From Dyadobacter sp. 50-39 (GTDB lineage Bacteria > Bacteroidota > Bacteroidia > Cytophagales > Spirosomataceae), in assembly GCA_001898145.1 (NCBI GenBank), contig MKSR01000006.1:62001-126000 (forward strand): 64,000 bases of DNA, written 5' to 3'. Of this stretch, positions 25,108 through 32,758 are shown one piece after another. The position numbers were made by a program, and so were the translations under genes. The notes beneath the pieces were generated by a model. The model was given only the letters and a program-made list of their open reading frames with translations, ran no database searches and was not told the DNA's origin. Within the stretch, counting starts at the first letter, position 1; the number at the start of each line of letters is the position of its first letter.

Positions 25108-27744
25108 ATGACTAACCTGCGAACCCTCCTCTTATCCCTCACCTGCCTTTGGGTAACCGCCGTCCAGGCGCAGCGCTACGAACTACGCGATGACTGGAAG
25201 TGCATCCCCATCGCCAAAATGAAAGAAGCGGGCACGGCAATCTCGTCACCCGACTTTGCATTGAATGGCTGGCAACCTGCCGTTGTGCCCGGTACCGTGC
25301 TCACCACCCAGCTCCAAAACAAGCAGGTGCCCGACCCGTTTTGGGGTATGAACAACCAACAGATCCCCGACATTTACCATACCGGCAGAGATTATTATAC
25401 CTATTGGTTCGTCAAAGATTTCGAAGAAAAAGCAGATCCGGGCCAGGAACTCTGGCTGCATTTGCGTGGCGTCAATTACAGTTGTGACGTGTTTCTAAAC
25501 GGTAAAAAGCTGAATGCCAAACTGCATTCGGGCATGTTTCTGAGGCAGATCTACAACATTACCTCAGTCGTTCGCAAAAACGGAAAAAACCGGCTGGCGG
25601 TGATCGTCTACCCGCCTGACCCCGTAGGAAACCCGAATGGCGGCCAGGGCGGTGACGGTACCATCGCGCGCAACGTAGCGCACCAGTATGTGGCCGGCTG
25701 GGACTGGATACAGCCCGTGCGCGACCGCAATACCGGCATCTGGGACAAGGTAAGCATCGAGAAGACCGGTAAGGTCAATATCAAAAATCCGCACGTAATC
25801 ACGCTCGTACCAGGCAAAAGGACGCCCGGCGCTGCCCAGCAACCGGCGACTGTGAAGGTAACCGTCGAACTTGAAAACGCCGGTTCAACACCTCAAAAGG
25901 GCGTTGTTGAATATTTGCTGGATGGCAATAAAGTTTCGAAGGAAGTCACTGTGCAACCGCATTCGACGCTGGAAGTGAAACTGCCCGACCTGAGCTTGAA
26001 AAACCCGAAATTATGGTGGCCCAACGGCTATGGCGCACAGGATTTATACGACCTTAAAATACAATTCACACAGGCGGGAAAAACATCTGACAAGGAAACC
26101 CTTAAAGTAGGCGTCCGGGAAATACAGGCAGATTGGAATGCGGCCACGCGCAGCAAACAAATATCGGTCAACGGCCAGAAGGTTTTCATCAAAGGCGGCA
26201 ATTGGATCATCTCCGATGCCATGCTCCGGTTTTCAGATGAACGCTACAATGCGGAGGTGCGCTTCCACCGCGATATGAACCTGAACCTGCTCCGCATTTG
26301 GGGCGGTGCCCTGACAGAACGTCCCGAATTCTATGAAGCCTGCGACCGCTATGGCATCCTGGTCATGCAGGACTTCTGGGGATCCGGCGATTGCAACGGA
26401 CGCTGGATAGACCCGGCCAAAGCCGACGATCAATGGACGCGCCGCAAATATCCCGACGACCACAACCTCTTTCTCGAATCGGCGGCCGATCAGATCAAAA
26501 TGATCCGCAACTTCGCTTCGCTCGCCATTTGGTGCGGCGGAAACGAAATTACCCTTCCGGTGGACATTATGACGCCCCTCCGCGATTCGATCCTGCCCGC
26601 ACTGGATGGAACCCGCTGGTTTGTTGATTATTCCAATTCGGACGACATGTCGTTCAATGCGCTCGGGGGCAATGGCGATGGCCCTTACGGCATACAGCCG
26701 CTGACCCGCTTCTGGAATTACCGCACCTGGCCATTCAACTCCGAGATCGGCTCGGTGGGTGTTGGCGATCACCATTCGCTGGAAAGGTTCCTGCCCGAAG
26801 CCAACCGCATAGCGCCTGAATACTCCGTAGAAACGCGTCGCGAAAAAGTGGATTCCGTTTGGAAGTACCACAAATACATCGGCTACGAAGGACACGTCGA
26901 GCCCTATGGCAAAGCGAAGGACATGCAGGATTTCGGCATGAAAGCCCAGCTTGTGAACTACGATCAGTACCGCGCATTGATGGAAGGTTTCAGCGCACAC
27001 ATGTGGGACTGGTATACGGGCGTGATCATCTGGAAAACACAAAACCCGTGGACGTCCCTTCGCGGCCAGATGTACGACTACTACCTCGATCCTAATGCGT
27101 GTCTTTACGGGCTGCATTCGGGCAGCGAGCCGTTGCATGTAATGTACAATCCCGCCGATACATCCGTCGCGATCGTCAACAATACATTCAAGCACCAGTA
27201 CGACCTCATGCTCGTCATCAATGGCGTGGATATGAAAGGTAACAGCAAGCAATTTACCCAGGTATTTGTGGAGATTGGCCCGTCAACAACCCGGAAAATC
27301 ATTGATATTAACCGGGAAATCAGGGAAATGGCTAAAAAGGAAGGAATGTTCCTCTCTCTGCGCCTCCTGAACCTCGACAGGAAGCCCGTCAGCGACAACC
27401 TGTACTGGCTTCCCGACGCCACAGGTAACCATAGCGGCCTCCAAACCATGTCCCGATCGCAAGCCACTGCCACGGCACGGGCGACATCCGCCGGTAAAAT
27501 AGAAGTGACCCTTAAAAATCCGGTCAACGCCCCGGTAGCATTCTTCAACCGCCTCGCATTGGTTGACCCGAATACAAAAAAACGCATCCTGCCCGTATTC
27601 TACGACGACAACTACGTCTCCGTCCTTCCCGGCGAAAGCAAAGTGGTCCAGCTGGAATACACGCCCGAAAAGGGCATTGCACCACTGGTTTCCGTGGAGG
27701 GGTGGAATTTGTCTGAGAAAATGGTCAAAGTCGATGAGAAGTAA
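25108..27744 (+). CDS. Exported GH2 glycosidase (beta-mannosidase / exo-beta-glucosaminidase type)
   Basis: Retaining glycosidase of glycoside hydrolase family 2, 878 residues with signal peptide. The N-terminal sugar-binding domain has PGTVLTTQLQNKQVPDPFWG and TGRDYYTYWF, very like endo-beta-mannosidases and exo-beta-glucosaminidases. Ig-like domains follow, then a TIM barrel with acid/base Glu480 (WCGGNE) and nucleophile Glu546 (FNSEIG). It acts in the periplasm. The next gene, 55 bases on, is a cellobiose 2-epimerase, an enzyme used in mannan breakdown, which favours a beta-mannosidase role. The exact linkage cleaved is uncertain. Confidence 0.88.
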   Translation: MTNLRTLLLSLTCLWVTAVQAQRYELRDDWKCIPIAKMKEAGTAISSPDFALNGWQPAVVPGTVLTTQLQNKQVPDPFWGMNNQQIPDIYHTGRDYYTYWFVKDFEEKADPGQELWLHLRGVNYSCDVFLNGKKLNAKLHSGMFLRQIYNITSVVRKNGKNRLAVIVYPPDPVGNPNGGQGGDGTIARNVAHQYVAGWDWIQPVRDRNTGIWDKVSIEKTGKVNIKNPHVITLVPGKRTPGAAQQPATVKVTVELENAGSTPQKGVVEYLLDGNKVSKEVTVQPHSTLEVKLPDLSLKNPKLWWPNGYGAQDLYDLKIQFTQAGKTSDKETLKVGVREIQADWNAATRSKQISVNGQKVFIKGGNWIISDAMLRFSDERYNAEVRFHRDMNLNLLRIWGGALTERPEFYEACDRYGILVMQDFWGSGDCNGRWIDPAKADDQWTRRKYPDDHNLFLESAADQIKMIRNFASLAIWCGGNEITLPVDIMTPLRDSILPALDGTRWFVDYSNSDDMSFNALGGNGDGPYGIQPLTRFWNYRTWPFNSEIGSVGVGDHHSLERFLPEANRIAPEYSVETRREKVDSVWKYHKYIGYEGHVEPYGKAKDMQDFGMKAQLVNYDQYRALMEGFSAHMWDWYTGVIIWKTQNPWTSLRGQMYDYYLDPNACLYGLHSGSEPLHVMYNPADTSVAIVNNTFKHQYDLMLVINGVDMKGNSKQFTQVFVEIGPSTTRKIIDINREIREMAKKEGMFLSLRLLNLDRKPVSDNLYWLPDATGNHSGLQTMSRSQATATARATSAGKIEVTLKNPVNAPVAFFNRLALVDPNTKKRILPVFYDDNYVSVLPGESKVVQLEYTPEKGIAPLVSVEGWNLSEKMVKVDEK

Positions 27745-27799
27745 TCAATCAGTATGAACCTACCCGCGGTTGCTTTTTCCTAAAAAACAACCCGGAACC

Positions 27800-28978
27800 A
27801 TGGCTGCATTTACGCCCGAAGCATTTAAGAAAGAATTCATCGCGATTCTCGATTATTGGGAAAAGTATGGGCCGGATCCGGAGAAGGGCGGATTTTATGG
27901 AAGGGTGAATTATGATAACCAGCCGATTAAGGATTCTGCAAGATCGGTCGTGCTGACCGGGCGGCTATTGTGGACGTTTTCGCTGGCGCACCGGCTGCTG
28001 AAAGAAGCAAAGTACCTGACGCTGGCCGACCGTGCCTATCAGCAACTGGCGAAAAACTTCTTTGATGCTGAATATGGCGGCGTGTACTGGTCCGTGAATG
28101 CGGACGGCTCGCCTTTGGAAACCAGGAAACAGATTTACGGCAATGCATTTGCCATGTACGGGCTGGCTGAATATTACCGCGTTACGCATTTCAAACCGGC
28201 ATTGGATAAAGCCCGGTCGCTTTTTGAAGTAATTGAGAAACACGCTTTCGACCCGGTTAATGGCGGCTACCGTGAGGCATTTGCCCGTGACTGGTCGGCA
28301 ACCGACGACTACATCCTCAGCAAAAGCCCGTGGAACAAGAGCATGAACACGCATTTGCATTTGGTAGAAGCCTATACCAACCTGTACACCGTGTGGCCCG
28401 ATGCAACGCTCAAAAAACAGACCGCAGGAATGCTCGACGCGATCATTACACACATTGTAAACCCAAAAACAGAGACCATGCAGCTGTTTTTCGATGAGCA
28501 ATGGAAAGCGAAAGACCACATTGTTTCATTTGGGCATGACATCGAGGCTTCGTGGCTGCTTTTCGAAACGGCGGAAGTGTTGCATGACGAAAAGCTGATC
28601 GCCCGGATGAAGAAAAAGTCCATTGCCATGGCTACCGCGGCTTCCAAAGGGCTGGGGACGGATGGCGCGCTCAACTACGAATACGATCCGGAAACCAAAC
28701 ACACCCAAACCGACCGAAGCTGGTGGGTCGCGGCCGAGCAGCTCGTAGGGTTCTACAACGCCTACCAGCTCACCAAAGACGCCCAGTTTAAAACAAAAGC
28801 GGAAAAAAGCTGGAATTACATTGTGACCGAATTCGTCGACCACGACAGAGGCGAATGGTTCGGCACGGTGAAAGAAGACGGCACGCCGGTGAAAGGTGAC
28901 AAAATCAACTTCTGGAAATGCCCTTACCACAATGCCCGCGCCTGCGCGGAGATGTGGCGCCGGCTCGGCAAAGCATAA
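27800..28978 (+). CDS. Cellobiose 2-epimerase (AGE family)
   Basis: Interconverts glucose and mannose at the reducing end of beta-1,4-disaccharides. The protein is 392 residues from the ATG at 27800; the in-frame start at 27770 adds only a non-conserved tail. The (alpha/alpha)6 barrel carries the family's catalytic and substrate histidines in MNTHLHLVEAYTNLYTVW, SFGHDIEASWLL and the WWVAAEQLVGFYNAYQ block. The latter is diagnostic of cellobiose epimerases rather than N-acylglucosamine 2-epimerases. It has no signal peptide and is thus cytoplasmic. It probably shares a transcript with the GH2 gene and supplies mannosyl-glucose for phosphorolysis; this pathway role is inferred. Confidence 0.88.
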   Translation: MAAFTPEAFKKEFIAILDYWEKYGPDPEKGGFYGRVNYDNQPIKDSARSVVLTGRLLWTFSLAHRLLKEAKYLTLADRAYQQLAKNFFDAEYGGVYWSVNADGSPLETRKQIYGNAFAMYGLAEYYRVTHFKPALDKARSLFEVIEKHAFDPVNGGYREAFARDWSATDDYILSKSPWNKSMNTHLHLVEAYTNLYTVWPDATLKKQTAGMLDAIITHIVNPKTETMQLFFDEQWKAKDHIVSFGHDIEASWLLFETAEVLHDEKLIARMKKKSIAMATAASKGLGTDGALNYEYDPETKHTQTDRSWWVAAEQLVGFYNAYQLTKDAQFKTKAEKSWNYIVTEFVDHDRGEWFGTVKEDGTPVKGDKINFWKCPYHNARACAEMWRRLGKA

Positions 28979-31153
28979 TCAATTCAAGAACATCTCGTCG
29001 ACGAGCAGTAAGGCGCGCTTGTCTTTGCTACGGTGCCAGGCGGGTATTTTGCTCAGGGGTTTCGCTACAATTTTGATATAGGATACCTGCTGCGGCTTAA
29101 ATGAGCCCGAGACACTCCGCAGGGACGCACGCTCCCCTTTCACGGGCATCGGTGCCTTAAACTTCGTAAGCAGTTTCATATTGTCGCGCGTGGTCCCGCC
29201 CCAGATTTCCACGAGTTCGGGAGGGAAAATCCCTGTATCCTCTTCCACCATATAGCGCACGCCCAGCGACGAAAGCAGCACCGGCTTTTTAAATTCCGAC
29301 ACAAATGCCATGTCGTTGTCCCTGACCCCGGCCCAGTTGTTGGCCCAGGCAGGATTGTTAGCGCCGATAACGCCCAGTTTGTGATCAAAGAAGGTCTTCA
29401 CGCCCTCGGCCTGATGCACCCGGTTCAATGGGGCGAGTAATGTGCCGCTGTCGGGCTGGTAGGCACTTTTGAAGTAATCGAAGGCCACCATATCGCTCCC
29501 ATACCAGCCTTTTTTGTAAGCCTTCGCGCGGATCGTCGCATCACTGTTGATCACCGTTTTATGATCGAGCACCGGCGAGTTGACGCTGTCCGGCTCCGAA
29601 CCGTCCATTGTGAAACGAATGTCCACGCCTTTGATCGGATGCTGAATGTCCACCACAAGCGACTGCGCAAAAATCGGTGAAGCATTCTTCATTTGCGGCG
29701 GGTTGAGTTTCAACGGATTCTTGCCGTCGTCCTTGAAGCCGCCGATGATATCCTTATCCCTATTGGCTTCCTGCAATTGCCGCACATCCGCGGCCGACAG
29801 CCTGGTGTCCCAGACCGCAACAGTTTTGACACTCTTCAACAGCGGCAGCAATCCTTTCAAATCGTTCAGGTCCAGCTTGGTACCGGATAATGTGAGGCTT
29901 TGCAAATGTTTTAATGCCGACAGTTCCTTTAAACCCGACGCAGTCACATCCGTAAAGTTGAGGTCCAGTTTGCGGAGGTTTTCAAATTTTGCGATGGTTT
30001 TCAGATCAGCATCTTTAACCGGCATCTTATTCAGGTTCAATGAAATAACCTGCTTCCGAATTTCGCTCAGCTCATCGAGCTGGCTCACATTGTAGGCCGA
30101 TGCATTGTAAATGTTCACAGCCAATGCCGGCGATTCCCTGGCGAGGGGCAGGATCGTCCGGTAGTCGGTATTGAGGGCCTTTACCTGGTCCTCATCCGCC
30201 GCAGAAAAATCGTATTCTTCGGCTTGCATATGCGGTTGCAAAAATGCGGTTGCGAGCATTCGGAGTGAGTCGGTGGCGGGCAGATCGGTCAGCTTTTTGT
30301 TAAAATCTGCCTTTTCCCTGACCCACAGCGTCAGCAATGCTATTTCCTGCAAGGTAAGCTGCGCTTTGCCCGAAGGCGGCATGTGCTTTTTCTCTTCCAT
30401 CGGCAAATGCACCCTTTGCAGCAGCAAGCTCATTTGCGGATTGCCGGGTACAATGAGCTTACCGGATTTCCCTCCCTTCATTATCGACTGCGGGTCGGTA
30501 AGGATCAGCTCGCCTTTCAGCTTGTCGGGATTATGGCAGCTCGTGCATTTTTGTTCAAGAATGGGGCGGACCACATTGGCATACACAACGGCCTGGTCCA
30601 AAGGCACCTCAGCCATTTCCCTCTTATTGGAAATCGGCTCCCAGATAAAGTTACTCCCGTGCGTGAGCGCGGCCCCGTAATGCCCTGTCAGTACCAAAGC
30701 CACGACCGTAACCAGAGCCGCGGCCCTTGCGGTTACCGACTTGTACCACCTGGCATTGCGCATCCAATAAATGACGGACGCCAAAAAGAAAATCCCCGCA
30801 CCGGTCCATTTGTGGTAGGTAAGCGTGGCGCCTTCGTAACCTTCCTCGCGCGACAAGAAAATGCCCATCATCACGGTCACGGCGGCAAAAAGCGCCCCGA
30901 TGAGGAGCAGCCCCTGTAAAAAATTTCGGTAGAATGCATTACCTGCATATTCAGGCTTGAAACGGAAGAATTCCAGCAGCATCGCCAGCAGCAGGATCAC
31001 GATCGGGAAATGCAGGATCAGCGGGTGCATCCGGCCAATGGTTTGCAGCCAGGCCGGGATTACCAGTTTGCTTTCGAATACCAGTAAAAACAGGATGAAA
31101 ATATTGGAAGCCGCTAATAATTGTTCCGCGAAGACCCTGAGTTTCAAATGCAT
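28979..31153 (-). CDS. Membrane c-type cytochrome with leucine-rich repeats and chitobiase-like C-terminus
   Basis: Multi-domain protein of 724 residues. Four or five transmembrane helices span about 15-170, including a DUF2231-like IGRMHPLILHFPIVILLLA. A planctomycete-type cytochrome domain with haem motif CTSCH (KCTSCHNPDKLKG) follows near residue 203. A leucine-rich-repeat region (FENLRKLDLNFTDVTASGL) occupies about 370-450. A chitobiase-C-terminal/FN3-like module (GVDIRFTMDGSEPDS) and a discoidin-like end complete it. It is last in the operon after the DUF1553 and DUF1501 genes. It probably passes electrons or senses a substrate at the inner membrane; the function is not established. Confidence 0.82.
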   Translation of the reverse strand: MHLKLRVFAEQLLAASNIFILFLLVFESKLVIPAWLQTIGRMHPLILHFPIVILLLAMLLEFFRFKPEYAGNAFYRNFLQGLLLIGALFAAVTVMMGIFLSREEGYEGATLTYHKWTGAGIFFLASVIYWMRNARWYKSVTARAAALVTVVALVLTGHYGAALTHGSNFIWEPISNKREMAEVPLDQAVVYANVVRPILEQKCTSCHNPDKLKGELILTDPQSIMKGGKSGKLIVPGNPQMSLLLQRVHLPMEEKKHMPPSGKAQLTLQEIALLTLWVREKADFNKKLTDLPATDSLRMLATAFLQPHMQAEEYDFSAADEDQVKALNTDYRTILPLARESPALAVNIYNASAYNVSQLDELSEIRKQVISLNLNKMPVKDADLKTIAKFENLRKLDLNFTDVTASGLKELSALKHLQSLTLSGTKLDLNDLKGLLPLLKSVKTVAVWDTRLSAADVRQLQEANRDKDIIGGFKDDGKNPLKLNPPQMKNASPIFAQSLVVDIQHPIKGVDIRFTMDGSEPDSVNSPVLDHKTVINSDATIRAKAYKKGWYGSDMVAFDYFKSAYQPDSGTLLAPLNRVHQAEGVKTFFDHKLGVIGANNPAWANNWAGVRDNDMAFVSEFKKPVLLSSLGVRYMVEEDTGIFPPELVEIWGGTTRDNMKLLTKFKAPMPVKGERASLRSVSGSFKPQQVSYIKIVAKPLSKIPAWHRSKDKRALLLVDEMFLN

Positions 31154-31198
31154 TTAAAATTTTACCAAAAATTGAGTAATGAAACAACTCACTGACAA

Positions 31199-32653
31199 TC
31201 AGCTAATAATGTCGCGAACAACCTTACCCGACACGTCGGTAAGCCGGTAACGACGGCCCAGATGCTTGAATATCAGCTTTTCGTGGTTCAGGCCGAGCTG
31301 ATGCAGGATCGTAGCCTGGAAATCGTGCACATGCACGGGGTCTTTGGCAATGTTGTAGCCAAGTTCGTCGGTTTCACCATACACGATGCCGGGCTTGATC
31401 CCCCCGCCGGCCATCCAGATCGTGAAGCAGCGCGGATGGTGGTCGCGACCGTAATTTTCGGCGGAGAGCTTTCCCTGTGTGTAGCTGGTACGCCCGAACT
31501 CGCCGCCCCAGATGACCAGCGTTTCATCGAGCAATCCCCTTTGTTTCAGATCCGTAACCAATGCAGCCGACGCCTGGTCAACGTCCATCGCTTGTTTGGT
31601 AATTTCAAACGGCAGGTTACCATGCTGGTCCCATCCCTGGTGGTAGAGCTGTACAAACCGCACGCCGTTTTCCGAAAGTTTCCGTGCGAGCAGGCAGTTG
31701 GCCGCGTACGTACCCGGAACGAGGCATTCAGGCCCATACAGCTTGATAATATCATCCGACTCTTTCGATAAATCCATTACCTCGGGCACGGCAGTCTGCA
31801 TGCGGTAAGCCATTTCATATTGCTTGATCTTGGCCGAAATTTCCGGGTCCCCGAACTCCTGGTACGACATCTCGTTCAGCTCCGAAAGCCTATCGAGCAT
31901 ATCGCGGCGCTCCTTCCGGTCCATACCTTCCGGATCGCGCAGGTAAAGCACCGGGTCTTCGCCCTTGCTGAACTGCACGCCCTGATGCACCGAGTCGAGG
32001 AAGCCGTTGGACCACAATTTGGAATACACCCCCTGACCATTACCGACGCCGCGTGACAGCAATACAGTAAAATTCGGCAGGTTTTTATTCTCATTACCAA
32101 GCCCATAGCTCAGCCAGGAGCCCATACTAGGCCGGTTACCTTGCTGAGAGCCGGTTTGCAGGAATGTCAGCGCAGGGTCGTGGTTGATCGCCTCGGTGTA
32201 CATCGAACGCACAATGCACAGGTCATCCACGATTTTGGAAGTATAGGGCAATAGGCTGCTCACCCACGCCTGCGACCGGCCATATTGTTTGAAATCCACA
32301 AAAGAGCCCACCAGCGGAAATGAAGCCTGGTTGGCCGTCATGCCGGTCAGCCGCTGCGTACCCCGTACGGAAGGCGGTATTTCCTGTCCGAACATTTCGC
32401 GGAGTTTCGGCTTGTAATCAAAAAGCTCCTGCTGCGACGGCGCACCATTCTGGAACAGGTAAATCACCCGCTTCGCCTTGGGCGCGAAATGCGGTATACC
32501 GGGCGCGAGGCCTTCCTCTTCCATTCCACCCCCTTTCAGCAGATCGGGCATGAGCAATGAGCCCAGCGCCACGCTTCCGATCCCGAGACTCATTGTGGAT
32601 AGAAAACGCCTTCTGTTGAAACTGAATCCGTGTTCTATAATTTCCTTTTCCAT
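31199..32653 (-). CDS. DUF1501 protein, Tat-exported
   Basis: DUF1501 family protein (alkaline-phosphatase/sulfatase-like fold), 484 residues. The N-terminus has a twin-arginine signal (NRRRFLSTMSLG) before a hydrophobic stretch, so it is exported folded. Landmarks are KRVIYLFQNGAPSQQELFDY near the start, QLYHQGWDQHGNLP, and LDETLVIWGGEFGRTSY toward the end. It lies between the DUF1553/cytochrome and membrane-cytochrome genes and surely works with them. In planctomycetes and Bacteroidota such triplets are frequent; the substrate is unknown. Confidence 0.92.
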   Translation of the reverse strand: MEKEIIEHGFSFNRRRFLSTMSLGIGSVALGSLLMPDLLKGGGMEEEGLAPGIPHFAPKAKRVIYLFQNGAPSQQELFDYKPKLREMFGQEIPPSVRGTQRLTGMTANQASFPLVGSFVDFKQYGRSQAWVSSLLPYTSKIVDDLCIVRSMYTEAINHDPALTFLQTGSQQGNRPSMGSWLSYGLGNENKNLPNFTVLLSRGVGNGQGVYSKLWSNGFLDSVHQGVQFSKGEDPVLYLRDPEGMDRKERRDMLDRLSELNEMSYQEFGDPEISAKIKQYEMAYRMQTAVPEVMDLSKESDDIIKLYGPECLVPGTYAANCLLARKLSENGVRFVQLYHQGWDQHGNLPFEITKQAMDVDQASAALVTDLKQRGLLDETLVIWGGEFGRTSYTQGKLSAENYGRDHHPRCFTIWMAGGGIKPGIVYGETDELGYNIAKDPVHVHDFQATILHQLGLNHEKLIFKHLGRRYRLTDVSGKVVRDIIS

Positions 32654-32664
32654 ATTTATTTATA

Positions 32665-32755
32665 CTTCGGCTTTCGGCAATCGGCCGTCGGCTTTTATTT
32701 ATAAGATCGCTTGTTCAAAAGTCGACTGCCGACAGCCGAAAGCCGATAGCCGACT
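32665..32755. repeat. Inverted pair of heptamer arrays (GCCGAnn)
   Basis: Left arm 32665-32692 has four tandem copies of the heptamer nnTCGGC. Right arm 32721-32755 has five copies of its complement (one imperfect GTCGACT, then GCCGACA, GCCGAAA, GCCGATA, GCCGACT). TTTT and AAAA flank a 20-base centre, so the arms can fold into a hairpin of about 30 base pairs with mismatches. It fills the gap between the DUF1553 and DUF1501 genes. It looks like a small dispersed palindromic element. Confidence 0.75.
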
Positions 32756-32758
32756 GTG

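Noticed and set aside
26233-27252. 339-codon minus-strand frame inside the GH2 gene
   Set aside because: Shadow frame; the GH2 catalytic motifs are on the plus strand.
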